A stretch of DNA of 64,000 nt from Hygrophila difformis (Eukaryota > Streptophyta > Magnoliopsida > Lamiales > Acanthaceae), in contig JAOANR010000015.1 of NCBI GenBank assembly GCA_030278955.1, positions 21,051,073 through 21,115,072 on the forward strand. Direction: 5' to 3'. The translations under genes and the position numbers were made by a program. Below the pieces are notes generated by a model. That model had not been told where the DNA came from. It did no database searches and was given only the letters and a program-made list of their open reading frames with translations. Positions 1 to 10,370 of this stretch are shown here, in pieces. Each line of letters begins with the position of its first letter. Position 1 is the first letter of the stretch.

Positions 1-1741
1 ATTGATTTTTTATAAATAATCATAGAGGATTAGAAAAGATGGAAGAAGAATTAAGATTGCAAAGAAGTTGGAAATACATTGAAAATGGCTTGAAATTCTG
101 AGTTTTCTTTGTAAGTCTCGCACGCGGTGTTTCTATTGAACTGATCCACGCTTTGTCATTCATCAGGAAGTTAAGCTGGAAAACAGCAGGAAGTGGAAAG
201 GACATAGCGAGGAAAGAAAAGGAATTGTGCGAGGGCTTGTTCCGAAATCAGGAAAAGATTTAAGGAAAATGTGCAGATGCCTGAAGTCCACGCGATGATT
301 GTTTGACATCGCGAGGGAAGAATAATCTTGTGCAAGACAGAAAGTTTTATTCATCATGGCGAGAAGCAAATTCTTTGGAGAAATTGAAGGACCTCGCCTT
401 GTTGAGAAAGATGATTAAGTTTCAGAACTCTCGCTTTGAAGGAACTGGACAAGGGCGAGAGAAGAGTTATTCTGATGCGAGCGGTTATCATCCAAGGCTT
501 AAGCGGGTTACAACGCCTATCTATAAATAAGACCCTTGGGGGAATCAGCTCAGTAGGCGGGAGATTGAAGAGAATAGCTCGATTTTTACTCTCCAGTCCA
601 TTTTTAGAATTTAGTAGGTAGGTTAGGATTTAATTTTCTCTGCAATTTACTTGATGTTCTTCAGATTTGTAATTTGATTTCGTAGAATTGTAATTCGATT
701 TCGTAGTAGATTCCTTTAAGATTAGCTGTTAGATTAGCTTGAGGATACCCTGGAAGGAGAGTTGCTTTCGGATCGCTTGTTCATCCATCACAACGAACAT
801 CATCTAAACTCCGACTCGTTCGCTCATCTTTGCATTATTCTGATAGCAATCAGATTTCCAGGTGTATTCGTTTTTTAATTCTTTGTTATTTGAGATACAA
901 GAAGAATGATCGGTTATCAGATTGTGAATTTCTTATCTTTCTGGTTTCTATTTCTATTTCGTAATTCTGTTTCAGCAGAGTATAAACCTCAATTTTCGTT
1001 ATTCAATCTGAATTTTGCATCATATCTTTAATTTGATTTTCGAGAGATCATAACACTTCCACATTTTTAATTCGCAAATTGTTCGTTCCCAATCACGCAA
1101 GAAATTTGGATATTGTAACCGAGTTAGGTACGATCTGGCAGAATTATGAATTTACTCGATTTTCTGTCAATATTATGTTCACAGACGAGAATCATAGTGT
1201 TTAGTGTTCAGAACTCTAAAAGGTTCCTAGAGACCCATGCAGTGTTAATCATCGCTTGATAATCTTTAAGAATCAATAGCTCTGAGTTCATGAATTTGGA
1301 TGCAAAAGATTCTATGTTCATAATTTTCTAAACGGAAATTCCAGAAGGTAGTTATGACAGTTATAAATTCTGATCATTTACTTCGAATAAGGGTAAACCC
1401 TCGCTTCATCCTAAAAGATGGCGCGAGGAAATATCCAGATAGATCTGTTGTGACAAAGGTTATTCTAATACTCTCACGCGATGTCAATCTGACAAGGCGA
1501 GAGGACCAATCTATAATAGCAAAAGATTTGATATCCATTTTACAGGGTATTGATGGGGTGATTTTCACCACTCATATTTTACCACAAAGCGGATGGTTGT
1601 CATCAAGTAATAAAAACCGGGAATACCGGGTCCTTTGAACCCCAAGGGAAAATTCAGAATATTATTGGGGAACATTCTGGAGAAAACTTAGAGTCATTTA
1701 AGTTCATAGCGTGCGGAATAATATATATTTTATATTTTGAA
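1..1741. other. Unassigned LTR- or leader-like DNA left of the gap
   Basis: No convincing gene is seen. The stretch has a TATA-like CTATAAATA near 520-528 followed by a moderately GC-rich 5'-leader-like segment, which resembles the promoter/R region of a plant LTR. Short GCGAG words recur between about 110 and 490 and again near 1420-1500. An open frame at 1354-1638 (94 codons) has no recognisable domain. It could be the 5' LTR or leader of the Retand element whose pol lies at 11.9-15.3 kb, split by the Tekay-derived insertion, but no PBS or second LTR copy was found to prove this. Confidence 0.3.
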
Positions 1742-2241
1742 NNNNNNNNNNNNNNNNNNNNNNNNNNNNNNNNNNNNNNNNNNNNNNNNNNNNNNNNNNN
1801 NNNNNNNNNNNNNNNNNNNNNNNNNNNNNNNNNNNNNNNNNNNNNNNNNNNNNNNNNNNNNNNNNNNNNNNNNNNNNNNNNNNNNNNNNNNNNNNNNNNN
1901 NNNNNNNNNNNNNNNNNNNNNNNNNNNNNNNNNNNNNNNNNNNNNNNNNNNNNNNNNNNNNNNNNNNNNNNNNNNNNNNNNNNNNNNNNNNNNNNNNNNN
2001 NNNNNNNNNNNNNNNNNNNNNNNNNNNNNNNNNNNNNNNNNNNNNNNNNNNNNNNNNNNNNNNNNNNNNNNNNNNNNNNNNNNNNNNNNNNNNNNNNNNN
2101 NNNNNNNNNNNNNNNNNNNNNNNNNNNNNNNNNNNNNNNNNNNNNNNNNNNNNNNNNNNNNNNNNNNNNNNNNNNNNNNNNNNNNNNNNNNNNNNNNNNN
2201 NNNNNNNNNNNNNNNNNNNNNNNNNNNNNNNNNNNNNNNNN
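1742..2241. other. Assembly gap of 500 N
   Basis: Exactly 500 undetermined bases, which suggests a placeholder length. The sequence to its right starts in the middle of an LTR whose other copy (7863-10365) has about 1.5 kb more on that side. The true missing DNA is therefore probably longer than 500 bases. Confidence 0.97.
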
Positions 2242-3248
2242 AAAAAGTCTAGTTTTGAGTTTCTCGGAATTGAATCCTCGAAATATGAGTTTTAGGCCGA
2301 AAACAGAAACTGCGCAAGTTGGGGTTTTTAATTTCGATTTTTACGTTTCGTTACATTACGCCTAAACCGGACGCCCCGAAATCACCCGTATTGATATGGA
2401 AGGCTCAACTTACAGTGATAGAGAGTTTTGGGTCGTCCTAAGGTCACTGGCTCGTCCAAAATCCTACGAACGGATCTCCTCAACGTCAAGCTTCCGACTT
2501 TGGCCACGATTTCGAAACGGACGAAGAAATCCAATGTTAGATCAAGTTCGGGTTCAAAAACTTAAATAGAAATCTGTGAACGACTTACCACAGATTAGAA
2601 CACTAGGAATCTTGTATTCAACGCCTCCTCCGTCGGTTTTCGTCGCCGGGAAGTGATCGGAAAGTCGTCGGGAAGTCGCCGGAAAGTGTTTTGGCTTTGG
2701 AGAGAGTTGAGAGAGTTTGAGAGTGAATGGTGACTGATGAAAATGGTGGAGAGGCTGCCCTAGGTCGCCTAAATGCTTCCCCCTTCGGCCAAAATCTGCT
2801 TTCCAAAGTCGGGAGGTCGAATTATGGTAAGAAATCGCCGAAAACGCGCAAGTTGCCAAAACCTGTAGGGCCACGCGGGGTTGGCGCGCCTTTTAGCCAA
2901 ACCCCGCCCAGCCAGCGCGCGAGACTCGCCTGGACTGCGGTCCGGGCGGGTCCGTGCGATCCGATCCGTCGGGTCTTTTTCTCCTCTCTTTCGGACTTCT
3001 ATCCTTCCCCGTTTTCGCGCTCGATTTTTCCGGGTCATTTCCGGATTATGCTTCTCATCATAAATTTATTCCGTCTCAATTCGATTACATGCTTGAAATC
3101 CTAAGACCGTCGGTTTTGGTCCGTCGGGTTCTAATTCGTCGTCCTTTGACTTCCGTGCATTTCCGCGTCTACGGGTTCTCGGAAACGAAACCTTCTCTCC
3201 TATTGGATTAATTCTTATTTTTATATTCTAAAATTTACGGGTATTACA
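2242..3248 (-). repeat. 3' LTR (partial) of the Tekay-derived element
   Basis: Nearly identical to 9358-10365. On the minus strand it starts TGTAATACCCG directly after the polypurine tract. Its distal ~1.5 kb is absent, either inside the N gap or deleted. The open frames within it on both strands are shared by both LTR copies and are not treated as genes. Confidence 0.9.
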
Positions 3249-3262
3249 GTCTACCCCCCTTA
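3249..3262 (-). other. Polypurine tract
   Basis: On the minus strand AAGGGGGGTAGAC lies immediately before the 3' LTR start TGTAATACC. This is the usual position and composition of a plant Gypsy PPT priming plus-strand DNA synthesis. Confidence 0.8.
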
Positions 3263-3533
3263 AGAACCAACTTCGTCCTCGAAGTTGTACTTCATCCTCT
3301 CGCGAGTTCGGGAATTGTTTGATTAAGCGATTGTATTATTGTGTGTCGTTGTTTGTTATTATTTGACTGAACCCAGAATTGAAATTTCCGAGTTGCCTAC
3401 GTACCCCGTGAAGGGATCAAGTCATTACGTAGTTCAAAACAATTTGAAATTGTTTATTTGGGGTACAAAGTATTCGTACAAAATATCGTAGAATTACTCG
3501 GGTTGTCACATCCTCCCCCTCTTAAGATTACAG

Positions 3534-4170
3534 TTATGTCCCCATAACTGTTGTTGCACTGTCTTGGAATAGGGTTGGGTAACGCTCCTTCATGTCTGCT
3601 TCCAGCTCCCACGTTGCCGTCTCGGCTTCGTGGTTAGACCAAAGAACCTTAACCATCCTCACGGTCTTATTCCTTGTTACCCTCTCCTTCTTGTCGAGTA
3701 TTCGCACCGGAATTTCTTCGTAGCTTAAGTCATCGTCCAGCTCAATTTCCTCCGGTTGGAGTACGTGGGTCGGATCATGGACGTATTTCTTCAGTTGCGA
3801 GACGTGGAACACGTCGTGGACACGAGCGAATTGTGGCGGTAATGCTAGTCGGTATGCAAGATTCCCCACTCTTTCTAGGATCTCGTAGGGTCCTATGTAG
3901 CGTGGGCTTAATTTTCCCCGCTTGCCAAAGCGCATCACACCCTTCATCGGTGATACCTTTAACATAACCTTATCGCCTATTTGGAATTCCAAATCTTGTC
4001 GTCTCACGTCGGCATAGCTCTTTTGCCGGTCTTGCGCGGCTCTAATCTTTCCTTGGATTATTTTGACTTGTTGAGCCATGTCCTCAACAAGTTGCGGTCC
4101 AACTACCATAGTCCTCTCGCCCTATTACCAGCTCAATGGGTTTCGGCATTTGCGTCCACTCGTATTTTGT
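3534..4170 (-). pseudogene. Integrase C-terminal domain plus chromodomain remnant (Tekay chromovirus)
   Basis: The minus-strand reading starts within the conserved GRKCRNPLSW segment (about 4165-4130), then meets two adjacent stop codons, TAA and TAG, before GERTMVVGPQLVEDM. It continues open through the GPY/F-type integrase C-terminus (DKVMLKVSP, GKLSPRYIGPYEILERVG, VFHVSQLKKY) and ends with a chromodomain (PVRILDKKERVTRNK, VKVLWSNHEAETATWELE). In chromoviruses this region binds integrase to chromatin and guides target choice. The zinc-binding and DDE core domains are absent: homology stops near 4170 and the sequence turns into the 5' leader of the opposite-strand gene. It cannot work as an integrase. 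Survival of the chromodomain end may simply reflect sequence needed near the PPT. Confidence 0.85.
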
Positions 4171-4428
4171 AGAGCAGAGGAGGGGTAAATACGTAGGAAA
4201 GGAGGAACAAATATTTTTTTTTTTTTGTGTCCCGCGCGGGGTCCGGGCGGGTTTTTGGGGTTTAGCGCGCGGCCACCGCGCGGCGCCCCCAGGGTGGAGA
4301 AATAGGGCTCGCGCCCCCGCGCGAGCCAGTTCTTCCTGTCCCATTCCGAAATTCCTCTCATCCTCCGCTCAAATCCGTCCTATCGTGCTCAGATTCTCCT
4401 AGTCCCGACTTCGATTTCTCTTTGTGAG

Positions 4429-5032
4429 GTATGTATCTTCTAATTTCGCTTGCCAATTTCAAGTTTTATGCCTTGATTCGTTAGAATTTGGTTGAATTGT
4501 GAAATTAGGGTTTATGTGTACAATTTGGGGATTTGTTGTTCTTAAGTTTGTTTTGCGCGAATTAGCAAGCATATGTGCTTATTGATGTTGTTTTTATTGA
4601 TTTTGTTGAGTTTATGCCCCAATGTGTATTTGTTCTTGGCCATTTCTCGGCGAGGTGGGTATTTAGGAGTAATATGGAATTCTTCATTTTAGGTGGTATT
4701 GTGACATGAAAGATGGACTCATTGTTTTGGTGTCATATTATGATGATGAGTTGTTGCTTGGGCAAATGTTAATTTATGGGCAAATTTCGTGTATATTATG
4801 AGTATAATTGAAGCTTGTTGTTTTTCGCATTTAACGTGTTCGATGAAATGCCGCAATGGGCTTCCGAATTTATTTAGGTACAATCATTGGTTTGGTTATC
4901 TTCTGGCATGTATTAGTAACTATGAAGTTCGAAGCTTTCTTAGATTTCTCCCGTTGGAACTATGTATATATATATTTGATGTTATTCCGTGTGTGGGTCA
5001 TTAGTCTAACAATTGGTATTGGGTGTTCGCAG
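4429..5032 (+). other. Predicted 5'-UTR intron of the accessory gene
   Basis: A GC-rich leader (about 4230-4428) ends at GAG|GTATGT, and 604 bases later GTTCGCAG|G directly precedes the ATG at 5034. Donor and acceptor fit the plant consensus, and the interior is T-rich as plant introns are. The spliced leader suggests this gene is transcribed from its own promoter between about 4000 and 4230. Confidence 0.6.
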
Positions 5033-5033
5033 G

Positions 5034-6368
5034 ATGTTGCTCTTCCTGTGGTTCATCTTGGCGTTCCTTATGGTCCTTCCGGGGGCCAAGAGACGGGCTA
5101 CTCGACGTGATGCAGCCGGCCCTAGCACTGCCGCTCCGGAGATGCCGGACATTGATGACAGTGACGACAGTGAGTCCGAGGAGGACGAGGAGCGGGTGCC
5201 GAGGCTCAGAGATCTCCCTGACGAGGTGCGTCCTCGCCGGCATGATAGGTTCCGTTTCTCGTCGATGGCCGCCCAGGACTTCTACTTCGACGAGCTTCGT
5301 CAGAAGAGGGCTTACGTTCCCGAGCGAGGCTTGTTCCCCGATCATATGGGTGACGATCGGATCAGTGCACTTCTGGGGCATCTCCAGTGGACCGGTCTTG
5401 CACGTCATCCCGACGGCGTTGCCTCCGGCTATCTAGCTATGGAGGTTATCGCCAACATCAGCGGTCTTGGGGTAGACGACGACCTCTCTCGAGTCTGGGT
5501 TCGTGGTCGCTACCTAGACTTCAGTGCTCGGGCGATCAACATCTATTTCGGCCTTCCAGATGATGGCGCGTTCCGACCACAGCCGGAGGGACGGGTTTAT
5601 GCTCCTGCCTGGGGTGTCTTGTGTACCGAGGTACCCCCGCGGACTGGATACCCTCACGAGCTACGACTGACGTCCTTGGATGCTCCTTGGCGTGTACTTG
5701 CTCAGCTTTGGTTAGGACGCATTCGGCCGATCACCCGGAGTCATATCGTCATAGATCATGTCTTTGAGACTGTCTGCTTCATCGCACGAGGCGGTCGGGT
5801 AAATGTGGGCGCGTGCATTGCGGATAACTTGAGGGGTTTAAGACGGGGGCGAGGGAGTAGGGTGATCACTCATGCACACCTCATTTGTGGGCTATGCGCT
5901 GCCCAGGGAATCTGCACGTCTCCCGAGACGGACCCCTATCCTTTAGCTCCAGGTGAGCACTATCGTATTCCGTCTTATGCCGCTCGGCGCAGCACTTTGC
6001 GTCGTGGAGCGCCTCGGGCTATACTGCGCCCGCAGCCTGAGGATGGTGGTTTGATCTTAGTTGTTCCTCCAGAGCGGCCACCTCCTCCTCCTGTGGTTCC
6101 ACAGCAGGGTGGGGTTCCACCGCAGGGTCAGGACATGACGCGGATGCTCCAGATGATGCAGGAGATGCGTGTCAGCATAGATGCCGGGTTTGCAGCTGGG
6201 CAGGCTCGTTACGATGCCTTGGATGCTAGGATGGATCTCTATCAGGATCGTATGGACACGCTCACTATGAGACAGGCGGAGCAGCAGGCCACCATGGCTG
6301 ACATGTATGGCTACATGCGTCAGATGGACGACTACCTACGTCGCCAGTTCCCGCCTCCTGATCAGTGA
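5034..6368 (+). CDS. Putative plant transposon protein (PF20167-type), antisense accessory ORF
   Basis: Uninterrupted 444-codon frame, antisense to its host element. I chose ATG 5034, two bases after a good splice acceptor; ATG 5073 is an alternative that would drop a hydrophobic N-terminus (LLFLWFILAFLMVLP) which otherwise looks like a signal peptide. An acidic linker follows, then a region typical of the family: Y(V)PERG, RVWVRGRYLDFSARAINIYFGLP, and the second half with LAQLWLGRIRPITRSH, GGRVNVGACIADNL and ITHAHLICGLCAAQGI. The C-terminus has a proline stretch and a Met/Gln-rich coiled coil (about residues 365-435). The family is carried by many plant retroelements; its biochemical role is unknown to me. 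No stop or frameshift is present, so it may be expressed and selected. Similar in layout to the frame at 28639-30185. Confidence 0.75.
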   Translation: MLLFLWFILAFLMVLPGAKRRATRRDAAGPSTAAPEMPDIDDSDDSESEEDEERVPRLRDLPDEVRPRRHDRFRFSSMAAQDFYFDELRQKRAYVPERGLFPDHMGDDRISALLGHLQWTGLARHPDGVASGYLAMEVIANISGLGVDDDLSRVWVRGRYLDFSARAINIYFGLPDDGAFRPQPEGRVYAPAWGVLCTEVPPRTGYPHELRLTSLDAPWRVLAQLWLGRIRPITRSHIVIDHVFETVCFIARGGRVNVGACIADNLRGLRRGRGSRVITHAHLICGLCAAQGICTSPETDPYPLAPGEHYRIPSYAARRSTLRRGAPRAILRPQPEDGGLILVVPPERPPPPPVVPQQGGVPPQGQDMTRMLQMMQEMRVSIDAGFAAGQARYDALDARMDLYQDRMDTLTMRQAEQQATMADMYGYMRQMDDYLRRQFPPPDQ

Positions 6369-6773
6369 CCCTTCGTTTTTACGGTACTCTTGGGGTGCGT
6401 AGTAGAAGTAGTTTCCTTATGAGACGGTAAGACGATGGTTTCCATCTCTGTGTTTTGTAGTTTGTGCTTTTATGGTGTTACTCCATGATTATCTATTTCG
6501 GTTGTAAATTCTGGAATTTCGGTTAAGTGATGACTTGGGGTTTCAGGGTTTAGGGTCCAGGGTACTCTCGTTTGATGGACATTCATATGTGTTGTTTGCT
6601 TATTAATACCTTGTTCCTTTGTTCTGTTGAGTCCCTCACCATACGTTTGGACTAGGAAGGCGGTTTTTTTTTTTTTTTTAATATGTGCATGTATATATGT
6701 ATGTGGGCACTGTGGATGATGGAAAAGAGAATATAACATAAATGCTTGTATTTTTATTGCTCAATAGAAAATG
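6369..6773. other. Spacer between convergent frames
   Basis: Holds the 3' region of the plus-strand accessory gene, a 15-base T run near 6664-6678 and no further gene. The T run may be an antisense poly(A) trace or a simple repeat. Confidence 0.5.
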
Positions 6774-7388
6774 TTAGTTGATACAAGCTGCAGGGATCAC
6801 AAGGATAGGAATAGCTCGGAAAATAGGAACGGTAATAGTAGAAGGAATGCGGTAAAGGTCCCTAAGCTGAGGGAGTGTAGGTGGTTGGGTCCTCCATGGG
6901 ATCATCTCATCACTCGACTCCTCAACGGTACCCCAGCCAAGGGGTCCATGGAATACTGGGCTCGCTGGCCAATTGTGCCCAGCGGCCGGGGCAGGATCAA
7001 CGACGACAACTGAAGGTTGGGCGGCTGTAGGGACAGCGTCAGGATCAACTATGGGGCTAGCTGCGGGAGGAGTCCCCAGGTCGAGAGGGGCAGGTGGAAG
7101 TAGATCGTCCTTCAGATGATGCAGTTGATGTCCCACGACCCCTACTTCGGTCTCTACGTCGTCAATCTGGGTCCGAAGTTCGGTCTCGCGGGCCTGGAGT
7201 TCATTGATTTGGATTTGAAGTTGGGTTATATCTTGATGTCCTGCTTGGCCCAGATTAGTTAGGTGACCCAGGTTAGCTCCCATTTGTTCTACCCTTAGTC
7301 TAAAGTTGTTCACGTTTTGAGGAGATTCGAGGTACGCCTCAATCAACCTCATTAGTAGGTTGATCATGTTCGCGTTTGGGGCGGCCAT
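6774..7388 (-). CDS. Coiled-coil protein in the gag position of the Tekay-derived element
   Basis: A 204-codon frame beginning ATG 7388, about 460 bases downstream of the PBS, where gag should begin. I do not recognise a retroviral gag fold or a zinc knuckle. Residues about 25-95 form a heptad-like coiled coil (QLQIQINELQARETELRTQI, DDVETEVGVV). After that comes a proline/alanine-rich linker and a short C-terminus with WRTQPPTLPQLRDLYRIP. It could be a short gag-like packaging or oligomerisation protein, or the N-terminal exon of a larger transcript. The frame is intact. Function is inferred from position only. Confidence 0.5.
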   Translation of the reverse strand: MAAPNANMINLLMRLIEAYLESPQNVNNFRLRVEQMGANLGHLTNLGQAGHQDITQLQIQINELQARETELRTQIDDVETEVGVVGHQLHHLKDDLLPPAPLDLGTPPAASPIVDPDAVPTAAQPSVVVVDPAPAAGHNWPASPVFHGPLGWGTVEESSDEMIPWRTQPPTLPQLRDLYRIPSTITVPIFRAIPILVIPAACIN

Positions 7389-7847
7389 CTAATGTCACAA
7401 GGAGGTTAGAGTTAGAGTATGTTTCGAATATAAGTCATGATATGCAGGAATTTAAATCTATATGAATATGCACATGCAATCCCCCCAAAAATTAATTTTA
7501 ATGCATTTCTAAATTTAATCATGGGTTAAAAAAATTGGGCCTCTATATTGGCCAAAATAATATCTTGGACTTAAGGAATAAAAGTATAGGTATTTGGGCC
7601 GAAATGGTTGGGCTTAAAATAAATAATTATAAATATTGGGTCAAAATAATTTAACCCCCTTTTTGGCTCAAAATATTATACTAATTGGGTAAGAAAATTT
7701 TTGGGCTCAAATTTTGGGCTTAAATAATAATACTAGTAGTCTTAAAAATAATAATGATAATAATAAATTTAAAAATAATACTTAGTTCAAAAATTTTTTA
7801 AAATAAAAATAAAAATAAAAATAATAGTAGCTTCCAAAATATTCCGG
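7389..7847. other. AT-rich leader of the Tekay-derived element
   Basis: Non-coding leader between PBS and the first sense ORF. It is A/T-rich, with repeated TTGGGC words on the plus strand (about 7530-7710) and AATAAA-like runs. No gene is seen. Confidence 0.6.
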
Positions 7848-7859
7848 GCTCTGATACCA
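7848..7859 (-). other. Primer-binding site (initiator tRNA-Met)
   Basis: On the minus strand TGGTATCAGAGC lies three bases inside the LTR end (…GTTACA|AGT). This 12-mer is complementary to the 3' end of plant initiator tRNA-Met, the standard minus-strand primer of chromoviruses and Copia elements. Confidence 0.92.
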
Positions 7860-7862
7860 ACT

Positions 7863-10365
7863 TGTAACACCCCGGATTTGATAACCCAGGCCGGGATGTC
7901 ACCGCCACATCCCTCTAGCAAGACACGGATTCTCCGAGCTTGCCAAAGAGATGCAAGGCTATAGGTATTGCAAAAGATTTAAAAACAAGTCCGGAATCTA
8001 TGTAAAAATAATAAGTGTCATCCACACATATAGTAGTAATAATATATCGCAGCGGAGAAAAAAAGAAAAAAAAAATGTAAAATGGGCCGACATGGCCAAA
8101 ACTCGGGATTTACATGCCCGTTATGCAAGTATCGTAAAAAGCAAATAAACAATGTTTAATAAATCCATCCCCCAATGCACATGCTATGCATTATCTTCGT
8201 ACTCTGAAAGAAAAGAGAAAACAACAATTTTATCAGTATATAAAATACTGAGTAAGTCGATCCTAACATAGCAATAAAGAGATTTAATTAGATAATTTAA
8301 AATTTCACTCCTAACATGCATCCACAAAATTTAAAGGAAATAATAATTTTAATTGTGTACTTAAACATGCATCTAATCCACAATAACAATTTAGACATGA
8401 TATGAAATTTAAAGGCATAATTTAAATGCATAATTTAAAGACATGCAAAAATAATAAATACTTAAAAACATTAATTCTTTTATTTCCCCCGTTACGTAAC
8501 CATTTCTCAATGTTTTGTATAGCCGGTGATCCGGCGGCCGCAGCCGTGTCGTAAGTATCTTGTATAGCCGGTGATCCGGCGGCCGCAGCCGTATCTGCCA
8601 TACCCAGTAACACTCCGGAGCCTCGAGAAATCCATATGGACAACCCGAGAGAGTAGGCCATGTATCTCCCGCCGATTGGCGTAATATCTCATCAAATTCT
8701 CTCGTCCATTATAGGCCCGAAGAGAAAGGCTAGAGGGGCACCCTGCAGAGCACTCACCCTCCACCAAGTATCTCATGTATCGTTTAGATTTAATGTATCG
8801 GGGTTTTTCAAAAGTATAGATGTATCGTATTTCAAATCTTTGATCGTTCGTTTCGAAATTTCAAAATCCTTCGATTTAAAAGTATCTTGGCGTCACAGTT
8901 TGCGCCTTTTTAATTTAAAAATTCGGTTCAAGTCCGAAAAATCTGAAAACTTCACAGTTTATGCAAAACACCCTAACGAACAACTTTCGTGTTTTAACTT
9001 TTTCGAAATAAGTTGAAGACACATGTCAAAAATCGATTTTATCATGCAATCAGAAATCTGTCCGAACTCAGGTTTGACACAGTTCAAAATCTCGACTTTT
9101 TAACATATCAAATGGACTCCAAAAATTCTGAAATTTAATATGCACATACTAGACATGATTATCTACAACTTTCATTTAGATTGTAAAGATAAAATCGGAC
9201 TAGAAAATATAGAAATAAATTCACTAAGTTCGAACATGTTCATAGGCAGATTTCAACACGTTTTGTCAAAACAGTTTCTTTTCGATGCGATTTAAAATAG
9301 CAAACGTTAACGAAAATGTCTGAAATTTTTACACAACCTAGATTTATGTGTTAGGATTAAAAGTCTAGTTTTGAGTTTCTCGGATTGAATCCTCGAAATA
9401 TGAGTTTTAGGCCGAAAACAGAAACTGCGCAAGTTGGGGTTTTTAATTTCGATTTTTACGTTTCGTTACATTACGCCTAAACCGGACGCCCCGAAATCAC
9501 CCGTATTGATATGGAAGGCTCAACTTACAGTGATAGAGAGTTTTGGGTCGTCCTAAGGTCACTGGCTCGTCCAAAATCCTACGAACAGATCTCCTCAACG
9601 TCAAGCTTCCGACTTTGGCCACGATTTCGAATCGGACGAAGAAATCCAATGTTAGATCAAGTTTTTGGGTTCAAAAACTTAAATAGAAATCTGTGAACGA
9701 CTTACCACAGATTAGAACACTAGGAATCTTGTATTCAACGCCTCCTCCGTCGGTTTTCGTCGCCGGGAAGTGATCGGAAAGTCGTCGGGAAGTCGCCGGA
9801 AAGTGTTTTGGCTTTGGAGAGAGTGGAGAAAGTTTGAGAGTGAATGGTGACTGATGAAAATGGTGGAGAGGCTGCCCTAGGTCGCCTAAATGCTTCCCCC
9901 TTCGGCCAAAATCTGCTTTCCAAAGTCGGGAGGTCGAATTATGGTAAGAAATCGCCGAAAACGCGCAAGTTGCCAAAACCTGTAGGGCCACGCGGGGTTG
10001 GCGCGCCTTTTAGCCAAACCCCGCCCGGCCAGCGCGCGAGACTCGCCTGGACTGCGGTCCGGGCGGGTCCGTGCGATCCGATCCGTCGGGTCTTTTTCTC
10101 ATCTCTTTCGGACTTCTATCCTTCCCCGTTTTCGCGCTCGATTTTTCCGGGTCATTTCCGGATTATGCTTCTCATCATAAATTTATTCCGTCTCAATTCG
10201 ATTACATGCTTGAAATCCTAAGACCGTCGGTTTTGGTCCGTCGAATTCTAATTCGTCGTCCTTTGACTTCCGTGCATTTCCGCGTCTACGGGTTCTCGGA
10301 AACGAAACCTTCTCTCCTATTGGATTAATTCCTATTTTTATATTCTAAAATTTACGGGTATGACA
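7863..10365 (-). repeat. 5' LTR (complete, 2.5 kb) of the Tekay-derived element
   Basis: On the plus strand it runs from TGTAACACCCC to GGGTATGACA, so the ends are TG…CA. The inner end is followed by the PBS. The distal 1.0 kb (9358-10365) matches 2242-3248. The segment holds a CpG-rich 45-base tandem duplication near 8515-8592 in an AT-rich setting. Confidence 0.9.
8515..8592. repeat. Tandem 45-bp duplication inside the LTR
   Basis: A 33-base GC-rich segment containing GGTGATCCGGCGGCCGCAGCC occurs at 8515-8547 and again at 8560-8592 with no mismatch in that core. It includes a GCGGCCGC palindrome and contrasts sharply with the AT-rich surroundings. It could be a promoter or enhancer motif or simple replication slippage. 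Confidence 0.85.
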
Positions 10366-10370
10366 ATTAT

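Larger units (their letters stand above)
2242..10365 (-). mobile_element. Non-autonomous LTR retrotransposon derived from a Tekay-type chromovirus
   Basis: Read on the minus strand, the order is 5' LTR (10365 to 7863), PBS matching initiator tRNA-Met (7859 to 7848), a coiled-coil ORF (7388-6774), an antisense plus-strand gene (5' leader from about 4180, coding 5034-6368), an integrase C-terminus with chromodomain (about 4170-3534), a polypurine tract and the 3' LTR (3248 to 2242, cut by the gap). Protease, RT, RNase H, the integrase core and any normal gag are missing, so the element must rely on a relative's proteins. The LTRs differ at roughly a dozen places per kb, so the insertion is young. 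The base after the right LTR is inside the Retand element, so it inserted into that element. The TSD cannot be checked because the left end is in the gap. Confidence 0.85.

Noticed and set aside
1354..1638. 94-codon frame
   Set aside because: No recognised domain, isolated, and equal-length frames occur on the opposite strand.
1737..2252. Open frame across the gap
   Set aside because: It consists of undetermined bases.
2554..3211. Open frames on both strands in the LTR, repeated at 9671-10328
   Set aside because: They are shared by both LTR copies, lie in GC-rich untranslated LTR sequence, overlap on several frames and have no domain.
5001..5436. Alternative frames on both strands over the N-terminus of the 5034-6368 gene
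   Set aside because: They are shadows; only the 5034 frame shows the family motifs and continues for 444 codons.
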